A stretch of 64,000 nucleotides of DNA from Sphingomonas sp. CFBP 8760 (GTDB taxonomy: Bacteria > Pseudomonadota > Alphaproteobacteria > Sphingomonadales > Sphingomonadaceae): assembly GCF_014841615.1 (NCBI RefSeq), contig NZ_JACYUG010000009.1, positions 1-64,000 on the forward strand, read 5' to 3'. The notes below the pieces were generated by a model, which was not told the origin of the DNA, made no database searches, and was given only the letters and a program-made list of their open reading frames with translations. Below are positions 46,951 to 55,647 of this stretch, piece after piece. The position numbers and the translations under genes were made by a program. Within the stretch, counting starts at the first letter, position 1; each line of letters starts with the position of its first letter.

Positions 46951-47583
46951 ATGGCGCGGCTGATCCTGTTCAACAAGCCATATGGCGTGCTGACCCAGTT
47001 CACCGATCGCGGCAGCGTGTCGCCGCGCCCGACGCTGTCGGATTTCATCGATCTGCCGGGCGTCTATCCGGCGGGGCGGCTCGATCTGGACAGCGAGGGG
47101 CTGTTGCTGCTGACCGACGACGGCCGGATGCAGGCGCGGATCGCCGATCCCCGGTTCAAGACGACCAAGACCTATCTGGTGCAGGTGGAGGGCGAGCCGG
47201 ACGAGGCGCAGCTTGCCGCCCTGCGGCACGGCGTGAAGCTGAAGGACGGCATGACCCTGCCGGCGGAGGCGGAGGCGATCGAGGCGCCCGACCTGTGGCC
47301 GCGCGATCCGCCGGTGCGGTTCCGCAAGACGGTGCCCGATCGCTGGCTGCGGCTGACGATCGGCGAGGGGCGCAACCGGCAGGTGCGGCGGATGACGGCG
47401 GCGGTCGGGCTGCCGACGCTGCGGCTGGTGCGGTGGCGGATCGGCGACTGGACGCTGGACGATATCGCGCCGGGCAGCTGGCGCGAGGCGGCTATTCCAT
47501 CGCCGCGCGGGGCGGCTATTCCATCGCCGCGCGGATCGCCGCCCCCGCCACGAACGGCGCGCCCGCGACCAGCACGAGGCTGA
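46951..47583 (+). CDS. pseudouridine synthase, RsuA/RluE-type
   Basis: 210 residues: [14 protein letters not shown], the catalytic [17 protein letters not shown] (Asp in RLD), KTYLVQVEG and [14 protein letters not shown] are the RluE/RsuA family signatures. No S4 domain. Most like RluE (23S rRNA), by inference. The last 30 residues include AAIPSPRG twice and a Pro/Arg tail, created by a 24-bp tandem duplication; this tail overlaps ccmB on the other strand by 68 bp. Confidence 0.9.
   Translation: MARLILFNKPYGVLTQFTDRGSVSPRPTLSDFIDLPGVYPAGRLDLDSEGLLLLTDDGRMQARIADPRFKTTKTYLVQVEGEPDEAQLAALRHGVKLKDGMTLPAEAEAIEAPDLWPRDPPVRFRKTVPDRWLRLTIGEGRNRQVRRMTAAVGLPTLRLVRWRIGDWTLDDIAPGSWREAAIPSPRGAAIPSPRGSPPPPRTARPRPARG
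47487..47534. repeat. perfect 24-bp tandem duplication at convergent gene ends
   Basis: GGCGGCTATTCCATCGCCGC plus GCGG occurs at 47487-47510 and again at 47511-47534. It encodes AAIPSPRG twice in the pseudouridine synthase. On the other strand each copy holds the sequence of the ccmB C-terminus and stop (AAME-stop), so the second stop codon copy lies just beyond the used one. Confidence 0.9.
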
Positions 47584-48163
47584 CCGCCGCGAGCAGCTTC
47601 AGCGCGCTGGCCCCGCCCGACAGCGCGCCCGCGCCGAAGATCAGCAGCGGCACCGCGAGCGGCAACATCACCAGCCCCGCCACCGCCCCGGCGCTGCGCA
47701 ACGAGGCGGTGAGCGCGGCGGTGGCGACCGCCAGCGCGGCGAGGCCGGGGGTGCCGATCGCCAGCCCCGCCTCGACCAGCAGCAATTGCTGCGCCGGGAT
47801 GCCGAGCAGCCCGGCCGCGATCACCGCCGCCGCCATCAGCGGCGGGGCGAAGGCGATCCAGTGGGCCAGCGCCGCGACCGCCGCGACGGCGGCGAGCGAC
47901 TGGCCCCGCACCGCCAGCTGATCGTACACCCCCGCTTCCAGATCGGGGGCAACCAGCCGGTCGACCGGCAGCAGCGCGGCGAGCAGCGCCGCCGCCCACA
48001 CCACGCCGCCGCCGATCCGCGCCAGCAACGGCGCATCGGGGCCGATCGCGAACGGGAACAGCGTCGCCGCCAGCAGGAAGAACACCACCACCAGCGTGGC
48101 GCCGCCGCCGGCATAGCCGCGCCGCACGCCGCGCCACAGCAGCACCGCCAACGGACCGGTCAT
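47516..48163 (-). CDS. ccmB: heme exporter protein CcmB
   Basis: Permease of the CcmABCD complex in cytochrome c maturation. 215 residues, six hydrophobic helices, with the family's [28 protein letters not shown] and [15 protein letters not shown] segments. The ATG overlaps the ccmA stop (ATGA). ccmC and ccmD are not adjacent in this window. Confidence 0.92.
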   Translation of the reverse strand: MTGPLAVLLWRGVRRGYAGGGATLVVVFFLLAATLFPFAIGPDAPLLARIGGGVVWAAALLAALLPVDRLVAPDLEAGVYDQLAVRGQSLAAVAAVAALAHWIAFAPPLMAAAVIAAGLLGIPAQQLLLVEAGLAIGTPGLAALAVATAALTASLRSAGAVAGLVMLPLAVPLLIFGAGALSGGASALKLLAAVSLVLVAGAPFVAGAAIRAAME

Positions 48164-48780
48164 GGTCGCGTCCCAAAGGCGAGCGTCCGCATCGCGGGCA
48201 GGCGCAGCGGCAGATGGGTGGCGACGATCGCCATCCCGCCCGCCTCCAGATGGCGTTCGACCAGCACCTCCAGCCGCGCCGAGGCGGCGGCGTCGAGGCC
48301 GTTGGTCGGCTCGTCGAGCAGCCACAGGAACGCGCGCCCCGCGATCACCCGCGCGAAGGCGGCACGGCGGCGCTGCCCGGTCGACAGCATCCGCACCGGC
48401 ACCGTGGCGAGATCGGCGAGCGCGACATCCGCCAGCGCCGCCGCGACGCGCGCATCCGGGTGGGGCAACCCGTCCATCCGCGCCCAGAAACCCAGCGCCT
48501 GCGCCAGCGGCCGCTCGCCATCCAGCGCCGCCGCCTCCGCCAGATAACCGAGCGGTGGGCGACCGGGCGGCAGATCGAAGGCGATGGTGCCGGCGGCGGG
48601 CGCGAGCAGGCCGGCGCACAGCCGCAGCAGCGTCGATTTGCCGACGCCGTTGGGGCCGGTGATGCGCAGCGCGCCGCCCGGGTGAAGCGAGAAGGACAGG
48701 TCGGCAAAGACGATCCGGCCGCCCCGGCGGGCGGCGAGGCCGGCGACCTCGATCCCCCCGACCTGCCCCCCCGCGCTCAA
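48160..48780 (-). CDS. ccmA: heme exporter ATP-binding protein CcmA
   Basis: ATPase that releases holo-CcmE during cytochrome c maturation. 206 residues: Walker A GPNGVGKST (42-50), signature LSTGQRRRAAFARV, Walker B FLWLLDEP, and ATHLPL H-loop. The only plausible start is a TTG at 48780 overlapping the stop of the metallopeptidase gene. No ATG or GTG precedes the fold in frame without intruding deep into that gene. Confidence 0.9.
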   Translation of the reverse strand: MSAGGQVGGIEVAGLAARRGGRIVFADLSFSLHPGGALRITGPNGVGKSTLLRLCAGLLAPAAGTIAFDLPPGRPPLGYLAEAAALDGERPLAQALGFWARMDGLPHPDARVAAALADVALADLATVPVRMLSTGQRRRAAFARVIAGRAFLWLLDEPTNGLDAAASARLEVLVERHLEAGGMAIVATHLPLRLPAMRTLAFGTRP

Positions 48781-49187
48781 TCCGCCACCGAATCTTCCAG
48801 TGCGTGCATGTCGGCATCGGACAGGCCGAAGTGATGGCCGATCTCGTGAATCGTGACATGCGCGACCAGATCGTCGAGCCGTACCCCCGTCTCCACCCAT
48901 TCCTCCAGGATCGCGCGGCGATAGAGGTGGATGCGATCGGGCATCGCCACCGCCTCGCTCCCCGCCTTCTGCCCGACCGGCAGGCCGCTGTAGAGACCGG
49001 TCAGGTCGAGCGGATGCTCGATACCGAGCGCGGCGAGCGTTTCGTCGTCGGCGAATTCCTCGACCAGCAGCACGATCGCGCCCAGATGCTGCGCGAAGGC
49101 GGGGGGCAGGCGATCGATCGTCGCGCGGGCGATCGATTCGATCGTGGCGGCGTCGGGCGCGGGGCCGAGGGGGTCTTGCCGATCCAT
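48777..49187 (-). CDS. zincin-like metallopeptidase (DUF1025-type)
   Basis: 136 residues from the ATG at 49187; an ATG at 49199 is also possible. A small predicted cytoplasmic zinc peptidase. The active site is HEIGHHFGLSDADM, an HExxHxxG..D motif with a following Met, near the C-terminus. Upstream are LLVEEFAD and the IHLYRRAILEEW helix. Biological substrate unknown. It overlaps ccmA and is divergent from phhB. Confidence 0.87.
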   Translation of the reverse strand: MDRQDPLGPAPDAATIESIARATIDRLPPAFAQHLGAIVLLVEEFADDETLAALGIEHPLDLTGLYSGLPVGQKAGSEAVAMPDRIHLYRRAILEEWVETGVRLDDLVAHVTIHEIGHHFGLSDADMHALEDSVAD

Positions 49188-49237
49188 CGCCCCAGCCATA
49201 GGCGGAGGCGACCGATACGGGCAAGATGGAGGGGCGA

Positions 49238-49534
49238 ATGATCGAGGCGCTGAACGAGACGGAACGGGCCGAGGCGCTCGACGGCCTGCCCGAATGGGAT
49301 CACGACGAGGCCCGCGACGCGATCGTGCGCCGGATCGTGTTCGCCGATTTCATCGAGGCGTTCGGCTTCATGACGCAGGTCGCGCTGGTCGCGGAACGGA
49401 TGAACCATCATCCCGAATGGTCGAACGTGTACAACCGGGTCGACATCCTGCTGACCACGCACGATGCCGGTGGCCTGTCGTCGCGCGATATCGAGATGGC
49501 GCAGGCGATCGACGCGATCGTGGGCGAGGATTGA
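49238..49534 (+). CDS. phhB: 4a-hydroxytetrahydrobiopterin dehydratase (pterin-4a-carbinolamine dehydratase)
   Basis: Recycles the pterin cofactor of aromatic hydroxylases. 98 residues from the ATG at 49238, preceded by GGAGGGG. The conserved core is [20 protein letters not shown] with the catalytic histidines, and LSSRD near the end. No phenylalanine hydroxylase lies nearby. Confidence 0.92.
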   Translation: MIEALNETERAEALDGLPEWDHDEARDAIVRRIVFADFIEAFGFMTQVALVAERMNHHPEWSNVYNRVDILLTTHDAGGLSSRDIEMAQAIDAIVGED

Positions 49535-49549
49535 CGCCCCCGCCGCGAC

Positions 49550-49573
49550 GGAAAGTCACGGTGGAAAGTCACG
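49550..49573. repeat. short direct repeats (GGAAAGTCACG)
   Basis: GGAAAGTCACG occurs at 49550-49560 and 49563-49573, a 13-bp period, with a third partial copy (GAAAGTC) at 49573. It lies just after phhB in a 210-bp gap that otherwise shows nothing I recognise. Confidence 0.6.
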
Positions 49574-49744
49574 AAAGTCCCATCCTACAGCCCTTCGTGG
49601 GCACACCGGGCGATGGCCGGAATCAGGCTGGGCTGAGCTGGGCCGGGACGGGCATCGACGAAGAGAAAGAGCGGTCGTCGGCCGGGATAACCGGTCGTCG
49701 CGGTGTAGCACACCCCCGGCCGGGCGATCGCGGCGGCTCCCGGT

Positions 49745-50017
49745 TCAGTCCCGGCCGGCGCGATACCCGTCATAGGCGCGGCAATCGTCGGGATGCCTGC
49801 GGCATTCCCGTTCCCAGTCCCGCCGCTCCTTGCCCTCGCGCGCCTCCGCCTTGCGCATCTTGCGGCCGTAGTTGCGGTCGGACTCTTCCTGACTGGTCGT
49901 CGTCCAGTCGACCGCCTTGCCGGCGACCTGGAACGGCGCCTTCACGATCGAGGCGGCGGTGCTGACACAGCCGCCCATCGTGAGGGCCAGCGGCAGGAGG
50001 AACAGGGCACGGCGCAT
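49745..50017 (-). CDS. small putative lipoprotein
   Basis: 90 residues. Signal peptide with lipobox LTMGGC, predicting a lipid-anchored Cys17. The mature part has VKAPFQVAGKAVDW and then a highly charged helical C-terminus (RKMRKAEAREGKERRDWERE) with two Cys. No recognised family beyond short sphingomonad lipoproteins. Convergent with phhB and divergent from the Pao-like operon. Confidence 0.72.
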   Translation of the reverse strand: MRRALFLLPLALTMGGCVSTAASIVKAPFQVAGKAVDWTTTSQEESDRNYGRKMRKAEAREGKERRDWERECRRHPDDCRAYDGYRAGRD

Positions 50018-50154
50018 GGCAAACTCCGGTTGACCGGGGGATCATAGCCGCGATCGATGAACATTGCGTGGACATACCGAGTGATAACCACTCGCAACGG
50101 GAGCCGGTCGCGACGCATCGCGTTGTGGGATCAGGACTTTACGGGGATGCCGGC

Positions 50155-50691
50155 ATGCAGTGGACGATCAACGGGCGCACCTACGAAGCGGATGTGGACG
50201 TGCGCACCTCGCTGCTCGATCTGGCGCGCGAGCATCTGGGGCTGACCGGCTCCAAGAAGGGCTGCGACCATGGCCAGTGCGGCGCCTGCACGATGCTGGT
50301 CAACGGCCGCCGCGTGAACAGCTGCCTGAGCCTGGCGGTGATGCACGAGGGCGACGAGATCACCACGATCGAGGGGCTGGGCCAGGTCGGCAACCTCCAC
50401 CCGATGCAGGACGCGTTCGTACGGCATGACGGCTATCAGTGCGGATACTGCACGCCGGGCCAGATCTGCTCGGCGGTCGGGATGCTGGACGAGGTGGCGA
50501 AGGGCTGGCCCAGCCATGTATCGGCCGACCTGACCAGCGCCGACCTGAACGACGACGAGATTTCGGAGCGGATGAGCGGCAATCTGTGCCGCTGCGCCGC
50601 CTATCCCAACATCGTCGATGCGATCCGCGAGGTGGCGGGGATCGATAACCGCCAGCCGGTGCTCGGGACCGCGAAGGAGATCGGGGCATGA
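50155..50691 (+). CDS. paoA: 2Fe-2S subunit of PaoABC-like aldehyde oxidoreductase
   Basis: 178 residues from the ATG at 50155. N-terminal plant-type ferredoxin cluster ligands C37, C42, C45, C57 ([11 protein letters not shown]), and the second all-helical cluster C96, C99, C145, C147 ([15 protein letters not shown]). An in-frame ATG at 50068 would add 29 residues, but they carry no twin-arginine signal, unlike E. coli PaoA, so the enzyme is probably cytoplasmic. The stop overlaps the FAD subunit start. Confidence 0.9.
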   Translation: MQWTINGRTYEADVDVRTSLLDLAREHLGLTGSKKGCDHGQCGACTMLVNGRRVNSCLSLAVMHEGDEITTIEGLGQVGNLHPMQDAFVRHDGYQCGYCTPGQICSAVGMLDEVAKGWPSHVSADLTSADLNDDEISERMSGNLCRCAAYPNIVDAIREVAGIDNRQPVLGTAKEIGA

Positions 50692-51671
50692 AGCAGTTCA
50701 CCTACGAACGCGCCGCCAGCACCGAATCGGCGGTGGCCGAAGGGCGCGGTGCCGGCACCAAGTTCATCGCGGGCGGCACCAACCTGCTCGACCTGATGAA
50801 GTTGCAGATCGAGACGCCGGACAAGCTGGTCGACATCACCCGCCTGCCGCTGGGCGAGATCACCGCGCGCGACGAGGGCGGGGTGTCGATCGGGGCGCTG
50901 GTGCCCAACAGCGATCTGGCCGCCGACCCCCGCATCATCGCCGATTACGAGGTGTTGAGCCGGGCGCTGCTGGCCGGCGCATCGGGGCAGTTGCGCAACA
51001 AGGCGACGACCGGGGGCAACCTGCTCCAGCGGACGCGCTGCTATTATTTCTACGACACCGCGATGCCGTGCAACAAGCGCGAGCCGGGCACCGGCTGCGC
51101 GGCGATCGGCGGGGTCAATCGCATCCTCGCGGTACTGGGGACGAGCGAGAAGTGCATCGCGACGCATCCGTCCGACATGGCGGTGGCGATGCGTGCGCTG
51201 GACGCGACGGTGGTGACGCAGAAGGCGGACGGCGACCGGCGGCGGATCGCGATCGGCGATTTCTATCGCCTGCCGGGCGAGACGCCGGAGATCGAGACGG
51301 TGCTGGAGCCGGGCGAACTCATCACCGCGGTGGAACTGCCCGCCCCGGTGGAGGGTGCGCGGCATCTGTACCGCAAGGTGCGCGACCGGGCGTCCTATGC
51401 CTTCGCACTGGTGTCGGTGGCGGGCGTGGTGACGATGGACGGCAACACCGTGAAGACGGCGGCGCTGGCGTTCGGCGGGCTTGGCCCGATGCCGTGGCGC
51501 GACCCGGCGGTGGAGGCGGCGATCGTCGGCAAGGCAGCCACGACCGCGAATTTCGAGGCGGCGGCGGATGCGCTGCTGGCCGATGCCAAGGGCTTCGGCA
51601 CCAACGATTTCAAGATTCCGCTCGCCAGACGCACGCTGATCGCGAGCCTGCGCGAGCTGACGGGAGCATAG
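50688..51671 (+). CDS. paoB: FAD and 4Fe-4S subunit of PaoABC-like aldehyde oxidoreductase
   Basis: 327 residues. FAD-binding [13 protein letters not shown] (26-38) and [13 protein letters not shown] are the CoxM-family signatures. Cysteines 118, 128, 137 and 156 form the extra 4Fe-4S site that separates PaoB-type subunits from xanthine dehydrogenase ones. Starts ATGA-overlapped with the 2Fe-2S subunit gene. Confidence 0.9.
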   Translation: MKQFTYERAASTESAVAEGRGAGTKFIAGGTNLLDLMKLQIETPDKLVDITRLPLGEITARDEGGVSIGALVPNSDLAADPRIIADYEVLSRALLAGASGQLRNKATTGGNLLQRTRCYYFYDTAMPCNKREPGTGCAAIGGVNRILAVLGTSEKCIATHPSDMAVAMRALDATVVTQKADGDRRRIAIGDFYRLPGETPEIETVLEPGELITAVELPAPVEGARHLYRKVRDRASYAFALVSVAGVVTMDGNTVKTAALAFGGLGPMPWRDPAVEAAIVGKAATTANFEAAADALLADAKGFGTNDFKIPLARRTLIASLRELTGA

Positions 51672-51675
51672 AGCG

Positions 51676-53910
51676 ATGTTCGGTTTCGGCGGCAACACCA
51701 ACTCCCTGACGATGAACGAGCCACGGCCGGTCAGCCTGCTCGACACCGGCGTGCAGGGCGTGATCTCGCGCCCGCTCGACCGGGTGGACGGGCCGGCCAA
51801 GGTGTCGGGCGTCGCCACCTATGCGGCGGAATATGCGATCCCCAACCTGGCGCACGGCGTGCTGGTCGGCGCGAAGATCGGCTGCGGCAAGGTGGTGTCG
51901 ATCGATGTCGAGGCGGCGAAGCGCATCCCTGGCGTGATCGACGTGGTGATCGATTTCGACACCTTCATCCGCAATTCCCAGCAGGGCGGCGAGACGAAGG
52001 CGCCGACGCAGGGCGTGAAGGACATCGCCTATTTCGGCCAGATCGTCGCGATCGTGCTGGCCGAGACGTTCGAGGCGGCGCGCGAGGCGGCGCTGAGCAT
52101 CCCGATCGAATATGAATACAAGGCGGGCACCTATAATTTCGAGGCGCACCGGGACGAGGCGAAGACGCCCCCGCCCAGCATGCTCCAGCCGCATTTCAGC
52201 CAGGGCAATCCCGACAAGGAATATGACAAGGCGGCGGTGAAGCTGGACGTGACCTATGTCACCCCCAGCCAGAATTCGGCGGCGATGGAGCCACATGCGT
52301 CGATCGCGGTGTGGGAGGACGATGCGCTGACGCTGTACGGCGCCTACCAGATGCCGACTTCCGACGCGTCGCAACTGGCGCAGTCGCTGGGGATGCCGAA
52401 GAACAAGGTGCGGATCATCTCGCGCTTCATCGGCGGCGGGTTCGGATCGAAGCTGGGCATCGCGCCCGAAAGCGTCGCGGCGGCGATCGCGGCGAAGCAA
52501 CTGGGCCGCCCGGTCAAGGCGGTGATGGCGCGCCAGCAGGTGTTCGACGCCACCGTGCGCCGTTCCAACACCGAGCAGCGACTGCGCTTCGGCTGCGACA
52601 CGGATGGCCGGATCGTATCGTTCGTGCATGATTCGCTGACGTCGAACCTGCCGGACGAAGATTATTTCGAACCGGTGGGGATCGGCAGCCACTCGCTGTA
52701 CGGCGGCGCGCACCGGCGGATCAACCACGATCAGGTCACGCTGAACCTGACGCTGTCGGGATCGATGCGCGCACCGGGCGAGGCGGTCGGCATGGTCGGG
52801 CTGGAATGCGCGATGGACGAACTGGCGGAGACGCTGGGGATGGACCCGATCGAGCTGCGCAAGATCAACGACCCGGCGGTCGACCCCGAAAAGGATGTGC
52901 CCTATTCGTCGCGGATGCTGACCCGGTCGCTGGAGGAAGGCGCGAAGCATTTCGGCTGGGACGCGCGTAACACGACCCCCGGCACCCGGCGCGAGGGCGA
53001 ATGGCTGGTCGGGATGGGCGTGGCGGCGGCGACGCGCAACAACCAGTTGATGCAGTCCGCCGCCAAGGTGGAAATCCATCCGGACGGCAGCGCGACGGTA
53101 TCGTCGTCGATGACCGATATCGGCACCGGCAGCTACACGATCATGGCGCAGATCGCGTCCGAAATCCTAGGTATCCCGGTCGACCGGATCGTGATGAAGC
53201 TGGGCGACACCAACGATGCCCCCGCCGCCGGATCGGGCGGATCATGGGGCGCGGCCTCGGCCGGGTCGGCGGTGTATCTGGCGTGCGAGGCGCTGCGCGA
53301 CAAGCTGGCCAAGGCGATGGACGTGGAGCCCGACGGGCTGACCCTGAAGGACGGGCAGGCGATCGGCGCCAACCGGCAGACCGCGATCGGCGATCTGGTG
53401 GGCGAGGGGATCGAGGCGACCGGCGAGATCAAGCCCGGCAAGCAGGAGAAGCAGTTCACGCAGGCCTCCTACGGCGCGCATTTCGCCGAAGTGGCGGTGA
53501 ATGCGGTGACGGGCGAGGTGCGGGTGCGGCGGATGCTCGGCATCTTCGCGGCGGGGCGCGTGCTGAACGCCAAGACCGCGCGGTCGCAATGCCTGGGCGG
53601 CATGACCTTCGGGATCGGCACCGCGCTGCACGAGGATCTGATCCACGACCAGCGCAACGGCAAGCTGGTGAACCGCGACCTGGCGGAATATCACGTGCCC
53701 GCCAATGCCGACGTGCCGCAGCTGGAGGTACATTTCCTGGACGAGCGCGACATCCACGCCAACCCGATCCACGCCAAGGGGATCGGCGAACTCGGCATCT
53801 CCGGCGCGGCGCCGGCGGTGGTGAACGCGATCTACAACGCCACCGGCGTGCGGGTGCGCGATCTGCCGCTGACCTGCGATAAGCTGCTGGCCGGGTTGCC
53901 GCCGCTTTGA
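51676..53910 (+). CDS. paoC: molybdenum cofactor subunit of PaoABC-like aldehyde oxidoreductase
   Basis: 744-residue catalytic subunit of the xanthine oxidase family. The substrate-channel segment is FIGGGFGSKLGIAPE, the cofactor loops SGSMRAPGEAVGM and GSGGSWGAASAG, and the catalytic base is Glu705 in KGIGELGISG. By similarity to PaoC it oxidises aldehydes; the true substrate is not readable. 4 bp after the FAD subunit. Confidence 0.93.
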   Translation: MFGFGGNTNSLTMNEPRPVSLLDTGVQGVISRPLDRVDGPAKVSGVATYAAEYAIPNLAHGVLVGAKIGCGKVVSIDVEAAKRIPGVIDVVIDFDTFIRNSQQGGETKAPTQGVKDIAYFGQIVAIVLAETFEAAREAALSIPIEYEYKAGTYNFEAHRDEAKTPPPSMLQPHFSQGNPDKEYDKAAVKLDVTYVTPSQNSAAMEPHASIAVWEDDALTLYGAYQMPTSDASQLAQSLGMPKNKVRIISRFIGGGFGSKLGIAPESVAAAIAAKQLGRPVKAVMARQQVFDATVRRSNTEQRLRFGCDTDGRIVSFVHDSLTSNLPDEDYFEPVGIGSHSLYGGAHRRINHDQVTLNLTLSGSMRAPGEAVGMVGLECAMDELAETLGMDPIELRKINDPAVDPEKDVPYSSRMLTRSLEEGAKHFGWDARNTTPGTRREGEWLVGMGVAAATRNNQLMQSAAKVEIHPDGSATVSSSMTDIGTGSYTIMAQIASEILGIPVDRIVMKLGDTNDAPAAGSGGSWGAASAGSAVYLACEALRDKLAKAMDVEPDGLTLKDGQAIGANRQTAIGDLVGEGIEATGEIKPGKQEKQFTQASYGAHFAEVAVNAVTGEVRVRRMLGIFAAGRVLNAKTARSQCLGGMTFGIGTALHEDLIHDQRNGKLVNRDLAEYHVPANADVPQLEVHFLDERDIHANPIHAKGIGELGISGAAPAVVNAIYNATGVRVRDLPLTCDKLLAGLPPL

Positions 53911-53927
53911 TCGGGGTGGCGTAGGCG

Positions 53928-54851
53928 ATGGCCGAGAACGACAGCGTGCTGGCGGCGGCGCGCGACTGGCGGGGCGACCGGCTGGCGCTGGCGACGGTGG
54001 TGTCGACCTGGGGATCGGCTCCCCGCCCGCGCGGCAGCCACATGCTGATCCATGCGGACGGGCGGTTCGAAGGATCGGTATCGGGCGGCTGCGTCGAGAC
54101 CGACATCCTCCAGACCGCCGCCGAGGTAATCGCGGGCGCGCCGTTCCAGGTGAAGAACTACGGCGTCGCCGATGCGGCGGCATGGGAAGTCGGCCTGCCG
54201 TGCGGCGGCGAGATCGCGGTGATGGTGCAGCCGGTGTCGGCGGAGGGCTTCGATCCCGAACTGTTCGACCGCATCGTCGAGGCGCGCGAGCGGGGCGACG
54301 CGCTGGCGGTGACGACCGATCTGGCGACGGGCCATTCGGACCTGCGCCCGGTCGAGACGGGTCAGGTGTTCGTCAACCGCTACGACCCGCCCCGGCGGTT
54401 GCTGATCGTCGGCGCGGTGCAGATCGCGCAGGCGCTGACCGGGCTGGCGCACCAGCTGGGGATCGACACGGTGGTGATCGATCCGCGCGCCCGCTTCCTG
54501 ACGGCGGAGCGGTTCCCCGGCACCACGCTGGACGATCGCTGGCCGGACGAGGCGATCGAGGCGTACCGGCCGGGGCCATCGACCGCCGTCGTCACGCTGA
54601 GCCACGACATCAAGATCGACGACCCCGCGCTGATCGCCGCGCTGGCGAGCGAGGCCGCCTATGTCGGTGCGCTGGGCAGCCGGCGGAGCCACGCGGCGCG
54701 GCGGGAGCGGCTGGCCGCCGCCGGGGTCGCCCCGGCAGCGATCGACCGGATCGATGCGCCGGTGGGTATCGATATCGGTGCGATCGGGCCGTCGGAGATC
54801 GCGTTGTCGATCGCGGCGGCGGTGATCGGCGCCTTTCATGATCGCCGCTGA
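53928..54851 (+). CDS. XdhC/PaoD family molybdenum cofactor insertion chaperone
   Basis: 307 residues. N-terminal XdhC domain (VVSTWGSAPRPRGSHMLI; GSVSGGCVETDI) and C-terminal Rossmann domain (LLIVGAVQIAQALTGLA; AYVGALGSRRSH). Such proteins bind and sulfurate the cofactor and load it into the hydroxylase encoded just upstream. Normally the Rossmann loop reads GxGxxA; here it is GAVQIA, a slight departure. Confidence 0.92.
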   Translation: MAENDSVLAAARDWRGDRLALATVVSTWGSAPRPRGSHMLIHADGRFEGSVSGGCVETDILQTAAEVIAGAPFQVKNYGVADAAAWEVGLPCGGEIAVMVQPVSAEGFDPELFDRIVEARERGDALAVTTDLATGHSDLRPVETGQVFVNRYDPPRRLLIVGAVQIAQALTGLAHQLGIDTVVIDPRARFLTAERFPGTTLDDRWPDEAIEAYRPGPSTAVVTLSHDIKIDDPALIAALASEAAYVGALGSRRSHAARRERLAAAGVAPAAIDRIDAPVGIDIGAIGPSEIALSIAAAVIGAFHDRR

Positions 54852-55404
54852 GGAGGTCGTCCTCGTCCTGCTGGCGGCGGGTCGGTCGGAACGGTTCGGG
54901 GCCGAGGACAAGCTGGCGGCGGACCTGCTCGGTCGGCCGGTCGGTCTCCATATCGTCAGCACGCTGGCGGCCTTGCCGTTCCGCGCGCGGCTGGCGGTGC
55001 GCAGCGGATGCCGGCTCGATTTTGCCGCCCATGGCTATACCGACATCCATAACGGACGGCCCGAACGCGGGATGTCGGAATCGGTCGGGCTGGGCGTCGC
55101 GGCGGCGACGCGGATCGGCGCCGCGGCGGTCCTGATCGTGCTGGCCGACATGCCGCGGGTGACCGACGCGCATGTCCGGCGCCTACTGGACGCGGGTGGT
55201 TCGGCCGATGCGGTGATCGCGTCGAGCGACGGCAGGAAACCCGGACCACCGGCGCTGTTCGGGCGCGACCGGTTCGATGCGCTGCTCGGGCTGACCGGCG
55301 ATGCCGGCGCGCGCGACCTGATAAGGGCGGGGCGGCATATCCTCGCCGACCCGGCGGAACTGGTCGATATCGACACGCCCGACGATCTGCGCGCCCTGCG
55401 CTGA
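54838..55404 (+). CDS. MocA-like molybdenum cofactor cytidylyltransferase
   Basis: 188 residues: nucleotide-binding LLAAGRSERFGAEDKLAADL, GMSESVGLGVAAA and LADMPRV are typical of the MobA-like NTP transferases that add CMP to molybdopterin. GRKPGPPALFGRD is the later conserved loop. Its start overlaps the XdhC gene by 14 bp. Together they would give the MCD or sulfurated cofactor needed by the Pao-like enzyme. Confidence 0.9.
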   Translation: MIAAEEVVLVLLAAGRSERFGAEDKLAADLLGRPVGLHIVSTLAALPFRARLAVRSGCRLDFAAHGYTDIHNGRPERGMSESVGLGVAAATRIGAAAVLIVLADMPRVTDAHVRRLLDAGGSADAVIASSDGRKPGPPALFGRDRFDALLGLTGDAGARDLIRAGRHILADPAELVDIDTPDDLRALR

Positions 55405-55497
55405 AGGCGAATCGCCCGGGAAAAGGTGGTTCGCGCAGCGGACATGGAAGCCTCGGGCGGACGGATCTGGAACGGAGTGAGGTTAGATCCATCCCGG

Positions 55498-55576
55498 CCG
55501 TCATTGCGAGCGTAGCGAAGCAATCCAGAGTCGGAGCGCGACGCCCTGGATTGCTTCGCTACGCTCGCAATGACGG
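55498..55576. repeat. perfect 31-bp inverted repeat (dispersed palindromic element)
   Basis: Arms 55498-55528 and 55546-55576 are exact reverse complements around a 17-bp loop. The arm core GTCATTGCGAGCGTAGCGAA is the motif of a repeat found in many proteobacterial genomes (established knowledge). It lies between convergent mocA-like and MacB-like genes and can form a strong hairpin in either direction, so it may double as a terminator. Confidence 0.85.
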
Positions 55577-55647
55577 ATGGGTGGGCTTCACGTCATCGAC
55601 GTTGCGCGCCGCGCCTTCCGCGCGACCTTCCTTCGTCCGCCCCGCCC

